DNA of 64,000 nucleotides from Deinococcus humi (GTDB taxonomy: Bacteria > Deinococcota > Deinococci > Deinococcales > Deinococcaceae): NCBI RefSeq assembly GCF_014201875.1, contig NZ_JACHFL010000001.1:496001-560000 (forward strand), in the 5' to 3' direction. How positions within the stretch are numbered: the stretch's first letter is position 1; each line of letters starts with the position of its first letter. Positions 48,373 through 58,096 of the stretch are shown here, piece after piece. The translations under genes and the position numbers were made by a program. The notes below the pieces were generated by a model. It ran no database searches and was not told the DNA's origin. It saw nothing but the letters and a program-made list of their open reading frames with translations.

Positions 48373-49629
48373 ATGGCCGGGCCGACAGTTCTGCAGGCAG
48401 GCCAGCGCGTCCCGCTGACCGGTCTGGGCCTGGGGCAGCCCTTCAGCGTGGAGATCCACTGCACCCTGGACGGCGCGGACATCGCCGCTTTCGGTCTGCA
48501 GGACGGCAAGCTGGCCGATGACCGCTACATGGTTTTCTTCAACCAGCCGCGCAGCCCGGAAGGCGCACTGGAACTGGCGCGGCAGGGCGTGGACACGGTC
48601 TTCAATGTCAATCTCGCGGCGCTGCCCGCCGCCGTGACCGAGCTCTACTTCACCGCCACGCACGACAGCCAGCCGATTGCAGGAGCGGGGGCGCTGTCCG
48701 TGCGGCTGGGTCAGGCCACCTTCGACGTCAAGCCCCACCTGAAGGCTGAGAAGGCCGTCATGCTGGTGCGGCTGTACCGCCACGCCGACGGCTGGCGGCT
48801 GGCGACGGTGGCACAGGGGTTCAACGGCGGCCTGGACGCCCTGGTGCGGCACTTCGGCGGCGAGGTGGAGGAGGCTGGGGCGTCCACGCCCACCCCGCCT
48901 CCAACCGCCGTCAATCTCCGCAAGGAACGCCAGCGGGTTCTGCTGGAGAAGGCCGAACGTCAGCAGCCACAACTGGTCAGCCTGATCAAGACGGCTAGCG
49001 TCAGTCTGGAAAAACGGGGGCTGGCGGAGGCCCGCTACCGGGTCAAACTGGTGCTGGACATCAGCGGCAGCATGCAGCGTGAGTACCGCAGCGGCGCAGT
49101 GCAGGCCCTGGCCGAGCGTGCCCTGGCCCTGGCCGCCCGCCTGGACGATGACGGCGAGGTGGAGGTCTACCTGTTCGGCATCGGAGCGTACCGCAGCGGC
49201 ACCCTCTCGCTGGACAACGTCTCGGGCTTCGTGGACCGCCTGAAGGTCAAGCTGGAGGGCGGCACCCATTACAGCCCGGTCATGAAACTGATCCGCGAGG
49301 ACGCCGCCCGCGGGGGCCATGATCTGCCGTGTCTGGTGCTGTTCATCACCGACGGCGGCACCAGCAATCCTGCCGTCGTGGTGCGCCAGATGACCGACGC
49401 GGCCCAGGAGCCGATCTTCTGGAAATTCATGGGCATCGAGGAGGGCCGGGTCAATTTCGACTTCCTGGAGAAGCTGGATGACCTACCAGGCCGCGTGGTC
49501 GACAACGCCGACTTCTTCCGCGTCCCCGCACCCATCCGGATTCCGGATGCCGAACTGTTCGAGTTGCTGCTCAATGAGCTTGACGGCTGGCAGCGCGACG
49601 CACGGGCGGCAGGCATCCTGCGGGCCTGA
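48373..49629 (+). CDS. TerF-like protein: TerD-type domain plus vWA
   Basis: 418 aa; the ATG follows the preceding stop directly. Residues ~1-160 are a TerD-type domain (GLGLGQPFSVEIHCTLDGAD, DDRYMVFFNQPRSPEGALEL, VAQGFNGGLDALVRHFGGEV). The C-terminal ~220 residues are a vWA domain with a MIDAS motif (VLDISGSMQREYRSG), TDGGTSNP and GGTHYSPVM, followed by a helical tail. TerF/TerY-like vWA proteins bind metals and bring together other Ter proteins. It is coupled to TerA-like and shares its DDRYMVFFNQP module. Confidence 0.88.
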   Translation: MAGPTVLQAGQRVPLTGLGLGQPFSVEIHCTLDGADIAAFGLQDGKLADDRYMVFFNQPRSPEGALELARQGVDTVFNVNLAALPAAVTELYFTATHDSQPIAGAGALSVRLGQATFDVKPHLKAEKAVMLVRLYRHADGWRLATVAQGFNGGLDALVRHFGGEVEEAGASTPTPPPTAVNLRKERQRVLLEKAERQQPQLVSLIKTASVSLEKRGLAEARYRVKLVLDISGSMQREYRSGAVQALAERALALAARLDDDGEVEVYLFGIGAYRSGTLSLDNVSGFVDRLKVKLEGGTHYSPVMKLIREDAARGGHDLPCLVLFITDGGTSNPAVVVRQMTDAAQEPIFWKFMGIEEGRVNFDFLEKLDDLPGRVVDNADFFRVPAPIRIPDAELFELLLNELDGWQRDARAAGILRA

Positions 49630-49725
49630 GCGTCAGCCTGTAGAAACCCCCATCCACACCATCTTCTCTGGCCCTTGGACACTTCGACATCTTTCAGCCA
49701 CATTCCCCATAAGGAGTACAACGCT

Positions 49726-50307
49726 ATGCCCATCTCCCTCAAGAAAGGACAGCAGATCAGCCTCGCCAAGGAGGCCGGCCCCAGCCTCAGCACGGTACGC
49801 ATGGGCCTGGGCTGGGACGCGGTGAAGAAAAAGGGCTTCTTCGGCTTCGGCGGCGGTCAGGCCGAGGTGGATCTGGACGCCAATGCGCTGATGTTCGACG
49901 CGGCGGGCGGCCTGCTGGACGTGGTGTGGTTCCGTCAACTTCAGAGCAAGGACGGCTCGGTCAAGCACAGCGGCGACAACCGCACTGGTGCTGGCGACGG
50001 CGACGACGAGACCATCACGGTGGATCTGACGCGCCTGCCCGCCAACATCAGCACACTGGTCTTCACGGTCAACAATTTCACCGGACAGGACTTCAGCCAG
50101 ATCGAGAACGCTTACTGCCGCCTGGTCAACACCCAGGGCGAGACCGAGGTGGCCCGCTATGACCTGTCGGCGGGCGGCCAGCACAGCGCCATGATCCTGG
50201 CGAGCCTCAAGCGCCAGGGCAACGACTGGACGATGACCGCCATTGGAGCCCCTTCACGCGGACGGACGTACCAGGACAACCTGCCAGACATCAAGGCTTA
50301 CCTGTAA
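49726..50307 (+). CDS. TerD-family protein, TerZ/TerX-like
   Basis: 193 aa from the ATG at 49726, with AAGGAG upstream. It differs from the two TerD copies by an insert, VKKKGFFGFGGGQAEVDLDANALMF. It keeps GDNRTGAGDGDDETITVDL, the calcium-binding part, but ends in VARYDLSAGGQHSAMILASL rather than the conserved GQGYxGGL tail. Such variant TerD proteins (TerE/TerX/TerZ) are usually encoded beside TerD. Cytoplasmic. Same role class: stress and tellurite response. Confidence 0.85.
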   Translation: MPISLKKGQQISLAKEAGPSLSTVRMGLGWDAVKKKGFFGFGGGQAEVDLDANALMFDAAGGLLDVVWFRQLQSKDGSVKHSGDNRTGAGDGDDETITVDLTRLPANISTLVFTVNNFTGQDFSQIENAYCRLVNTQGETEVARYDLSAGGQHSAMILASLKRQGNDWTMTAIGAPSRGRTYQDNLPDIKAYL

Positions 50308-50400
50308 GGTCCGGGAACCTACACCCCCCAACGCGCATACTCACCCCAGACGGCCCACCTTTGAAACTGGCCGCCAAGAAACACAAAAGGACGGAATGAC

Positions 50401-50976
50401 ATGGCACTTTCACTGAAAAAAGGCGGCAACATTTCCCTGAGCAAGCAGGACGCCAACCTGCAGCGCATCATCGTGGGCCTGGGCTGGGACCCACGCCCCA
50501 CCGACGGACAGGCCTTTGACCTGGACGCCTGCGCTTTCCTGCTGAATGACGGCGGCAAGGTGCGCGGCGACCACGACTTCATCTTCTACAACCAGCTGCG
50601 CAGCCAGGACGGCAGCGTGGAGCACACCGGCGACAACCGCACGGGCGAGGGCGACGGCGATGACGAGGCCATCAAGATCAACCTGACGCAGGTGCCCGCC
50701 GAGATCCAGAAGATTGCCGTCAGCGTGACCATCGACGAGGCCGAGGCCCGCCGTCAGAACTTTGGTCAGGTGGGCGGAGCGTTCATCCGGGTGGTCAACG
50801 AGGACAACGGCCAGGAACTGACCCGCTTCGACCTGGGTGAGGATTTCAGCACCGAGACCGCTGTGATCTTCGGCGAGATCTACCGCCACAGCGGCGAGTG
50901 GAAGTTCCGCGCCGTGGGCCAGGGCTACACCGGTGGCCTGGGGCCATTGGCCCGCAACTACGGCGTCAACGTTTAA
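50401..50976 (+). CDS. terD: TerD family calcium-binding protein (copy 2)
   Basis: 191 aa; same length and features as the copy at 46524: [64 protein letters not shown], and [19 protein letters not shown]. The acidic calcium-binding loop is complete. Upstream AAAGGACGG serves as the ribosome site. Paralogy with copy 1 suggests duplication within this cluster, with terA/terF/terZ-like genes between. Confidence 0.94.
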   Translation: MALSLKKGGNISLSKQDANLQRIIVGLGWDPRPTDGQAFDLDACAFLLNDGGKVRGDHDFIFYNQLRSQDGSVEHTGDNRTGEGDGDDEAIKINLTQVPAEIQKIAVSVTIDEAEARRQNFGQVGGAFIRVVNEDNGQELTRFDLGEDFSTETAVIFGEIYRHSGEWKFRAVGQGYTGGLGPLARNYGVNV

Positions 50977-51101
50977 ACTGAGCATCCTCCAGCGGGCACC
51001 CGTTCCAGCGAGGCCGGGTGCCTGTTGAGTGGCGAGAGCGCCGCGAACTGGAAGAGTTGGCCTGCCCACCACCGAGCGGGCAGCCGGCAAGGAGAACATT
51101 A

Positions 51102-52157
51102 GTGATTCAAAGAGAGTTTGGCTTCGCCTTCGGGGTCACCATCATCGCCCTGATCCTGGCCGCGTGGTATGGCTTCAGCGTCGGCGGCATCAGCGTGGCC
51201 CTGAATTTCCTGGTCATCGCCGTGGTGCTGGGGATCATGGAAGTGTCCCTGAGCTTCGACAACGCGGTGGTCAACGCCTCGGTGCTGAAGAACATGACCG
51301 AGAAGTGGCAGCGTCGATTCCTGATCTGGGGCATTCTGATCGCCGTGGTGGGGATGCGACTGGTCTTCCCGATCGCCATTGTTGCGATCACGGCGGGCCT
51401 GGGCTTCGGCGAGGTCGCCAACCTGGCCCTGAACGACTCGGCCCGCTACGGCGAGTATCTGGAAGAGGCCGAGGTCGTGATCAGCGCCTTCGGGGGCACC
51501 TTCCTGCTGATGGTGGCCCTGAATTACCTGATGGACCCCGAGAAGGACGAGCACTGGCTGGCGGGCTTTGAGCGCCGCCTCTCGGGGCTGGGCAAGCTGG
51601 ACACCGTCCAGGCCCTGATTGCGGGCGTGGTTCTTCTGTCGATCACGCACTTCTTCGTGGCGCCCGCCGAGCAGCTCGCGGCCGTGACGGCGGGACTGGT
51701 GGGCCTGCTGGTCTACCTGGGCATGAACGCCATCGGCGGCCTGTTTGATCCCAACGACATGGCAGCCAAGGCAGGCGCGGCAGGCTTCACAGCCTTCATG
51801 TACCTGGAAGTGCTCGACGCCTCGTTCTCGCTGGACGGCGTGATCGGGGCCTTCGCGGTGACCAAGGAGATCGTGATCATCTCGGCGGGACTGGCGATTG
51901 GCGCGGTGTTCGTGCGTTCGCTGACGCTGTTCCTGGTTCACCAGGGCACGCTGGCGCAGTACCGCTACCTGGAACACGGCGCGCATTACGGCATCCTGGC
52001 GCTGGCCATCATCATGCTCGCCAGCACCAACCGCAACGTGCATATTCCCGAACTGGTCACGGGACTGATCGGGGTGGCATTTATCGTGGCGTCGGTCTGG
52101 TCCAGCGTGAGGGCCAACAAACGCGAACTGGCCGAGGGCAAATCGCAACCGGGCTGA
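51102..52157 (+). CDS. TerC-superfamily (DUF475-type) membrane protein
   Basis: 351 aa from a GTG at 51102 with AAGGAG; the ORF start at 51018 is an artefact. It has about nine transmembrane helices. The signature MEVSLSFDNAVVNASVLKNM contains the acidic FDNA motif of TerC proteins, and MYLEVLDASFSLDGVIGAFAV repeats the pattern (ExxxSxDG). These two acidic half-motifs form the likely metal path. TerC relatives move Mn2+ or partner with TerB and TerD at the membrane. It closes the Ter cluster, before a strong terminator. Confidence 0.87.
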   Translation: MIQREFGFAFGVTIIALILAAWYGFSVGGISVALNFLVIAVVLGIMEVSLSFDNAVVNASVLKNMTEKWQRRFLIWGILIAVVGMRLVFPIAIVAITAGLGFGEVANLALNDSARYGEYLEEAEVVISAFGGTFLLMVALNYLMDPEKDEHWLAGFERRLSGLGKLDTVQALIAGVVLLSITHFFVAPAEQLAAVTAGLVGLLVYLGMNAIGGLFDPNDMAAKAGAAGFTAFMYLEVLDASFSLDGVIGAFAVTKEIVIISAGLAIGAVFVRSLTLFLVHQGTLAQYRYLEHGAHYGILALAIIMLASTNRNVHIPELVTGLIGVAFIVASVWSSVRANKRELAEGKSQPG

Positions 52158-52173
52158 GCGCGCACTGAATGGG

Positions 52174-52212
52174 GCTGCGGAGGGGGCGAAAGGGCCTCCT
52201 CCGCAGCTTTTT
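52174..52212 (+). terminator. Strong intrinsic terminator of the Ter cluster
   Basis: GCTGCGGAGG (52174-52183) and CCTCCGCAGC (52198-52207) form a 10-bp stem followed by five T residues, 16 bp past the TerC-type stop codon. Confidence 0.9.
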
Positions 52213-52277
52213 CATGTTCAGTGCTCTCTGAAGCCCAAAACGTATCGCGGCCTATGTCGGCAACGCGAACAACGCGC

Positions 52278-52283
52278 TTAAAT
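52278..52283 (+). promoter_or_regulatory. -10 element of the sulfite-oxidase-family gene
   Basis: TTAAAT, six bases, then ATG at 52290; this sets the start of the protein against an upstream extension to 52221. Confidence 0.5.
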
Positions 52284-52289
52284 GGCCTC

Positions 52290-52886
52290 ATGCTTGGTAA
52301 ATTCTTCAAGAAACCGGCGGATGACATGGGTGGACGCGTGCCCCCCGGCCAGAGCCTGACGGCCCGCTTCCCGGTGCTGACCTACGGCCCTGCGCAGCAC
52401 TACGACGCGTCCGAGGTGGTCGTGCGCATCAGTGGGCTGGCCGGCGAAAAGACCTTTACCTGGGCCGACCTGCTGGCGCTGCCGCAGACCACCCTGACCT
52501 ACGACATCCACTGCGTGACCCACTGGAGCAAGCTCGACACCGAATGGACCGGCGTGCGCGTCACGGACCTGATGGAGCACATCGAGCTCGATCCGGCCGC
52601 CGCCTACGTCATGCAGCACAGCGTCGGAGGCTACACCACGAATCTCTCGCTGAAGGATTTCACGCGCCCGGACAACCTGCTGGCGCACACCTTCAACGGT
52701 GAGCCGCTGGAAGCCGAGCACGGTGGCCCGCTCCGGCTGGTGGTACCGCACTTGTATTTCTGGAAAAGCGCCAAGTGGCTGACCGGGCTCGAATTTATGG
52801 CCGCCGATCAGCCGGGTTTCTGGGAAAAGAACGGCTACCACATGCGCGGCGATCCCTTTCAGGAACAGCGCTACGACGATGATTGA
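52290..52886 (+). CDS. Sulfite-oxidase-family molybdopterin oxidoreductase
   Basis: 198 aa from the ATG at 52290. The YedY/SUOX-like core shows TYDIHCVTHWSKLDTEWTGV with the molybdenum-binding Cys, DLMEHIELDPAAAYVMQHSVGGYTT, NLLAHTFNGEPLEAEHGGPL, and VVPHLYFWKSAKWLTGLEF. There is no Tat or Sec signal, so it is cytoplasmic. It lacks the C-terminal dimerisation domain of true sulfite oxidase. The acceptor and substrate are unknown. Unlike the SUOX-fold protein at 4.9 kb, it has the catalytic cysteine. Confidence 0.88.
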   Translation: MLGKFFKKPADDMGGRVPPGQSLTARFPVLTYGPAQHYDASEVVVRISGLAGEKTFTWADLLALPQTTLTYDIHCVTHWSKLDTEWTGVRVTDLMEHIELDPAAAYVMQHSVGGYTTNLSLKDFTRPDNLLAHTFNGEPLEAEHGGPLRLVVPHLYFWKSAKWLTGLEFMAADQPGFWEKNGYHMRGDPFQEQRYDDD

Positions 52887-52900
52887 GCGGGGTGTGAACA

Positions 52901-53455
52901 GTGGAAGTTCGCTCATTCACGGCTGAGGGCCACCTCGTCCCAGACGTTCTGAAACCCGGCCTCGCGCTCGTGCTGGTCGGCACCGCGCCCAGCCGGATCA
53001 GCGCCGCCGCACGGGCGTATTACGCCAATCCGGTCAACAAGTTCTGGCCCACATTGCACGAAGTGGGCCTGACGCCCCGCCAACTTGCGCCGCAGGAGTA
53101 CGCGCAGGTGCTGGACTACGGCATCGGCCTGACGGATGTGGCCAAACGGCACAGCGGGGTGGATGCGGTCCTCCCCGGCGAGGCATGGCAACCGGACGAG
53201 CTGCGGGCCAAGATCAGGACGTACCGCCCGCAGATCATCGCCTTTACCAGCAAGCGCGGCGCGTCCGAGACGCTGGGCAAACCCACCGGCAAGCTGCCGT
53301 ACGGCCCGCAGACCGAGACGCTGGAGGGCGCGGAGGTCTGGGTGCTGCCCAGCACGAGTCCGCTGGGCCACAACTACTTTCAACTGGAGCCGTGGCAGGC
53401 GCTGGGGGCGCGGGTGGCCGAGGTACGGGAGGGCCTGAGGCTGAGCGAACGCTGA
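52901..53455 (+). CDS. mug: Mismatch-specific uracil/thymine DNA glycosylase (Mug type)
   Basis: 184 aa from a GTG. The Mug/TDG pattern is present: VLVGTAPSRISAAARAYYANP, NPVNKFWPTLHEVGL (active-site region with Asn), YGIGLTDVAKR, and VLPSTSPLGHNYF. Mug enzymes remove uracil or ethenocytosine opposite G in base-excision repair. The catalytic Asn of many Mug proteins lies in the GINPG segment, here GTAPS, so activity resembles variants with an altered motif. It lies 14 bp after the oxidoreductase gene and may be co-transcribed. Confidence 0.83.
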   Translation: MEVRSFTAEGHLVPDVLKPGLALVLVGTAPSRISAAARAYYANPVNKFWPTLHEVGLTPRQLAPQEYAQVLDYGIGLTDVAKRHSGVDAVLPGEAWQPDELRAKIRTYRPQIIAFTSKRGASETLGKPTGKLPYGPQTETLEGAEVWVLPSTSPLGHNYFQLEPWQALGARVAEVREGLRLSER

Positions 53456-53499
53456 ACGCGAACCGGCGTGAGGCGGGAACTTTCCTCAGCTCCGGCCCG

Positions 53500-53505
53500 T
53501 ATCCT
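53500..53505 (+). promoter_or_regulatory. -10 element of the membrane protein gene at 53.5 kb
   Basis: TATCCT, eight bases, then ATG at 53514. It supports that ATG over an upstream in-frame TTG at 53505. Confidence 0.45.
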
Positions 53506-53513
53506 TGGGGTGT

Positions 53514-54338
53514 ATGGCGCACCGTGTCACCCCCCTCCTGACTGTGGCCCGCACCGGCTCGCGCGTGGTGCGTTCCCTGATTCGCCCCGCGCAGCATGGA
53601 CCGGGACAGAGCGGGCTGCGTGGCGTGCGCGAACTGGGCCATGACCCTTGGCTGACGCTAGATGGTCCGGAGGGACTGCGCCGTCAGGCCAGCCGGCTGG
53701 CGCGGCGCGGCGCGGGACTGGGCAAGCTGGCGCTGCAAAGCGTACTGGGCGCGGTGGTGATCTTTCCACTGCTGCTGATCTTCGGTGTACTGCTGGCGCT
53801 GGGCTTCGATCCGGCAGGCTGGCTGCTGGGCCTCACGCTGCTGATGGGCCTGCTGGGCCTGATCCGCACGGCGGTCCGCGCCACCCGCCTGATGCGCGCG
53901 CCAGACGAGGATACCCTGCCCCAAGCCGCGAAAGCGGCCCTGCCCGCCACCCTGGAAGCCGACGAAACCAGTCTGCTGGGCACGCTGCGGACCCACGAGC
54001 GGGCGCTGCCCCCGGCCAGCCGCGTGGCCTTTCACGCCGCCGTGATCGCCACCCGTGACGCCCTGCGGGTTTCGGCAGACGACGCCGTGCTGAACCGCGA
54101 CAGCTTCGACGTGCGGCAGGCGGCCCGCGAGGACATCCCCGAGTTGCTGGAGACCTACCGCACGGTGCCGCCCACTCCGGCCAACCAGGCCGAACTGCAA
54201 CGCCAGCTGGGGCTGATCGAGGGGCGCATGGTCGCCGTCATCCGGGACCGGGAAGCCCAGAAGAGCCGTGCTCTAAAAGCACACGGGCGCTACCTGGAAA
54301 AGAAGTATCTGGACAGTCCAGAGGCGGAACAGGACTAA
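53514..54338 (+). CDS. Membrane protein of unknown function
   Basis: 274 aa from the ATG at 53514. An N-terminal ~75 residues are polar and basic (LIRPAQHGPGQSGLRGVREL). Two adjacent transmembrane helices follow (~80-105, VVIFPLLLIFGVLLALGF; ~108-130, GWLLGLTLLMGLLGLIRTAV). A cytoplasmic helical tail (~150-274) has ETSLLGTLRTHERALP and AELQRQLGLIEGRMVAVIRD, likely coiled coil. No known domain is recognised. It is convergent with the lipoprotein hydrolase. Confidence 0.65.
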   Translation: MAHRVTPLLTVARTGSRVVRSLIRPAQHGPGQSGLRGVRELGHDPWLTLDGPEGLRRQASRLARRGAGLGKLALQSVLGAVVIFPLLLIFGVLLALGFDPAGWLLGLTLLMGLLGLIRTAVRATRLMRAPDEDTLPQAAKAALPATLEADETSLLGTLRTHERALPPASRVAFHAAVIATRDALRVSADDAVLNRDSFDVRQAAREDIPELLETYRTVPPTPANQAELQRQLGLIEGRMVAVIRDREAQKSRALKAHGRYLEKKYLDSPEAEQD

Positions 54339-54342
54339 ACCC

Positions 54343-55797
54343 TTACCGCTGCGCCTCCACCCGGCCCATCCATTCCAGAATCCAGCGCGCCACCGTGTCG
54401 CTGCGGGCCGCGGTGATGTCCAGGTGGGCGGCCCCCTGAAGGGTTTTGACCGTCATGTCCGCCCCCGTCAACGCGGCGTACTGCTGGTACTCGCCCGGCT
54501 GGGTCACACCGTCCGCCGCCACGATGCCCAGGGCAGGCAGAGCAACCCTGTGCCATACCCGCAGTTCGTTCTCGAACGGGGTGCCCCGCGTGCCCTGACG
54601 CACGGCGGCAAGATCCAGCGACAGGCGATTGGGGAAGTACCATTCGCTGAAGTCGCTCAGCGGAGTCCAGAAGCGCCTGACGAAATCCCGCGGATCGGTG
54701 GAGGCCGAGGGATCCGCCTGCCAGCCGACGGGTTTGTTGCGGTCCTGCTGTCCTGCCACCCAGTAGCTGTCCTTGCCGCCCAGCACGGCGGCGATCAGGT
54801 TATTGCCTTCCACGGCGTTGGTGGCCCGCCCGGTCTTCAGCGTCAGGAACGGGAGCAGGGCGTAACGCTGCTCCAGCTGCACCATGGCTGCCGCGAGATT
54901 GGTGGCCGGGTAATTGACCAGACCGCCCGCCGGGGCCAGCGCGTCCGGCTGTGCGGCGGCCAGCCGAGCCTGCGCGGCGGCCCGGCTGGCAAGCCTGGGA
55001 CCAAAGTAGACCGCGTCCACGTAGGGATCCTCGGGCAGCTTGTTGAGACCGGTCAGCGACCCCAGCACGCCCTCGGTGCCCTCCAGATAATCCTGGCGGG
55101 TCAGCAGTTGTTTGCTCAGCAGGCCGGGCGCGCCGTCGAGCATCACCATGCCGCGCACGTCGTCCGAACCGCGTCCCCCGCTGGCCGTCCCAGTGCTGCC
55201 GGGCAGGCCACCAAAGTCATAGGCCGCGTACAGCCCGGTCAGGCTGCCACCCATTGAGTGGCCGCCGATGAACACGTTGGGCGTCAGGGTGCGGGCCTCC
55301 TTGATCGCCACGCGCCAGTCGCGCAGGGTCACGTCCAGGCCCCAGTCGCGCATGAACGACACGCTTTCCCTGGAGCGGGGCGGCAGGCCGTCCCTGACGA
55401 TCTGGGCCAGCTGAGCTGGGCTGGCCGCCGCAATCTGGGCCTGGGGCTCGAGCAGGTTGCTGCGGCGGTCCACCGTCCAGACCCCCGTCTGCGGCGCGAG
55501 CGCCACGATCTGCCGCGCCAGACGGTCAAAGCTGCCTGAACCCCCCAGAAAACCGGGCATCAGCAGCAGGATGGTTTTCGGCCTGGTGGGGCCGTACCGG
55601 ACGGTGATGCTGGCATTCAGCTCAGGCGGCGTGCCCGGAACGACTAAGCTGGGCCGCACCACGCGCACGGCGAACACCCGCGACAGGACGGCGTTGCTGG
55701 GGGTCGTCACGGCAGGCGTGGAGGGGCGGACCAGTTGCGGTGCCGGAGCACAGGCGGCGAGTAGCGCGGACGTGAGCAGGAGGCGGGCGAGGAGCAT
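54343..55797 (-). CDS. Lipoprotein alpha/beta hydrolase
   Basis: 484 aa from the ATG at 55797; the ORF to 55947 overlaps the divergent argJ promoter and is not used. Lipobox LLAACAP (Cys ~16) after a short signal. The alpha/beta-hydrolase core shows ILLLMPGFLGGSGSFDRLARQI, FIGGHSMGGSLTGLYAAYDF (nucleophile elbow GHSMG), LGIVAADGVTQPGEYQ and GAAHLDITAARSDTVARW with the likely catalytic His. It is an envelope serine hydrolase (esterase or lipase); the substrate is unknown. It is divergent from argJ. Confidence 0.8.
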   Translation of the reverse strand: MLLARLLLTSALLAACAPAPQLVRPSTPAVTTPSNAVLSRVFAVRVVRPSLVVPGTPPELNASITVRYGPTRPKTILLLMPGFLGGSGSFDRLARQIVALAPQTGVWTVDRRSNLLEPQAQIAAASPAQLAQIVRDGLPPRSRESVSFMRDWGLDVTLRDWRVAIKEARTLTPNVFIGGHSMGGSLTGLYAAYDFGGLPGSTGTASGGRGSDDVRGMVMLDGAPGLLSKQLLTRQDYLEGTEGVLGSLTGLNKLPEDPYVDAVYFGPRLASRAAAQARLAAAQPDALAPAGGLVNYPATNLAAAMVQLEQRYALLPFLTLKTGRATNAVEGNNLIAAVLGGKDSYWVAGQQDRNKPVGWQADPSASTDPRDFVRRFWTPLSDFSEWYFPNRLSLDLAAVRQGTRGTPFENELRVWHRVALPALGIVAADGVTQPGEYQQYAALTGADMTVKTLQGAAHLDITAARSDTVARWILEWMGRVEAQR

Positions 55798-55925
55798 CGC
55801 CCCATGCTGCTCCGTCGCCTGGGGCCGGATGGTGCGGAGGCTTACGGGGGTCTTGTTCTGGTCTTGAGCTCCCGGGGAGGCGGCACCCCCTATGCCGATC
55901 ACGCGCCCTCCTTCCCGCACCGCTC

Positions 55926-55931
55926 TAGACT
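55926..55931 (+). promoter_or_regulatory. -10 element of argJ
   Basis: TAGACT, six bases, then ATG at 55938, with no ribosome site. Confidence 0.55.
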
Positions 55932-55937
55932 CGGGGC

Positions 55938-57110
<1,173 letters not shown>

Positions 57111-57188
57111 ACCGGCAGCTTGCCAGGGCCATGCCCACCCCCGCTTGAGCCAATCTTCAGAACTGGACCACAGATCCGTAAGCTGACC

Positions 57189-57194
57189 TACCCT
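57189..57194 (+). promoter_or_regulatory. -10 element of the membrane protein gene at 57.2 kb
   Basis: TACCCT, six bases, then ATG at 57201, with no ribosome site; it favours this ATG over an earlier in-frame start. Confidence 0.5.
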
Positions 57195-57200
57195 GCCAGC

Positions 57201-57974
57201 ATGAACAACGCTCCCCGCCCACAGCCTGCGCTGGCCCGCCCTCTGGATTTCTCAGTCCCGTCCAACCGGTTTGCGGTGGCGGGGGCGGTGGGGGCCGTGG
57301 TGCTGGGGCGAATGGTGCGCGGCAACTGGTGGGCCGGGCTGGGGGTGGGCAGCGCCGCTTTCAGCGCCTGGGCCATCGCGCGAGAACTCGATCCGGACTC
57401 GCCTCAGACCGCCAACACCGCGCTGCCCGTCGCCGCTGCCGCCACCTTGCTGGGTGGGCCGGGCAATCCGCTCGCCGCTGCCGCCGCCCTGAGTGGCCTG
57501 AGAATGATTGCCGGGACCACCGGACAGGCCGCGACGCCCGCCGATCACCTGGGCCTGCTGACGCAGTCGGCACTGGCCGCCGCCACGGGCCACCGCTCCG
57601 CAGCGCTGCTGGCCGCGGCAGCCCCGCTGCTTACCCCCCAGGCCCACTCCTGGCAGCCTGCGCTGAGCCTGCTGATGCCCCGGCTGTGGCGGGACCGTGG
57701 GACGGGATTGACCACCGCGCCCGCCGCCCTGCTGGGGCTGGGCGCAGTGGCGCTGACGCCCCCCCTCACCGTCCTGGAACCGGTCAGCAGCCGGTGTGAC
57801 CGTGCCCCCAGGGCGGTTCGCGCCGAAGAGGTTCAACGTGCCCGACAGGCCGCTGTGGTCTCACTGGCGCTGGGTCTGGGGGGCGGCAGCGTGCGCGGGC
57901 TGGTGCCACTGGCCGCCGCCGTCCTCACGGTGGGCCTGAGGAGGGTGAGGGAAGGAGCAAAACCAAGGGTCTGA
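57201..57974 (+). CDS. Membrane protein of unknown function
   Basis: 257 aa from the ATG at 57201. Several Ala/Gly-rich hydrophobic segments: FAVAGAVGAVVLGRMVRG, LGVGSAAFSAWAIAREL, ALPVAAAATLLGGPG, LAAAAALSGLRMIAG, LLAAAAPLLTP and LVPLAAAVLTVGLRRV. It looks like a small polytopic protein. No recognised domain or signal. The gap to argJ is 90 bp. Codon use matches the neighbours, so it is probably real but its role is unknown. Confidence 0.6.
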   Translation: MNNAPRPQPALARPLDFSVPSNRFAVAGAVGAVVLGRMVRGNWWAGLGVGSAAFSAWAIARELDPDSPQTANTALPVAAAATLLGGPGNPLAAAAALSGLRMIAGTTGQAATPADHLGLLTQSALAAATGHRSAALLAAAAPLLTPQAHSWQPALSLLMPRLWRDRGTGLTTAPAALLGLGAVALTPPLTVLEPVSSRCDRAPRAVRAEEVQRARQAAVVSLALGLGGGSVRGLVPLAAAVLTVGLRRVREGAKPRV

Positions 57975-58042
57975 TTTTCCTCGCGCCCATGGCAAAGCTG
58001 TCCTCCAGGACAGGGGCGAGGCCAGTCAGGTTCAGACACAGG

Positions 58043-58072
58043 AAAAAGGGAAGCCCGTGCAACGGCTCCCCT
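58043..58072 (-). terminator. Intrinsic terminator of isocitrate lyase gene
   Basis: AAGGGAAGCC (58047-58056) and GGCTCCCCTT (58063-58072) pair with one mismatch. On the minus strand the stem is followed by five T residues. It lies 24 bp past the aceA stop. Confidence 0.75.
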
Positions 58073-58096
58073 TCCTCTGAGCTCGGGTTCTGAACT

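Noticed and set aside
47479..49320. 613-codon open frame antisense to the TerA/TerF-like genes
   Set aside because: It is the complement of well-supported coding sequence in a GC-rich genome; its protein is Gln/Val/His/Arg rich with no domain and no ribosome site.
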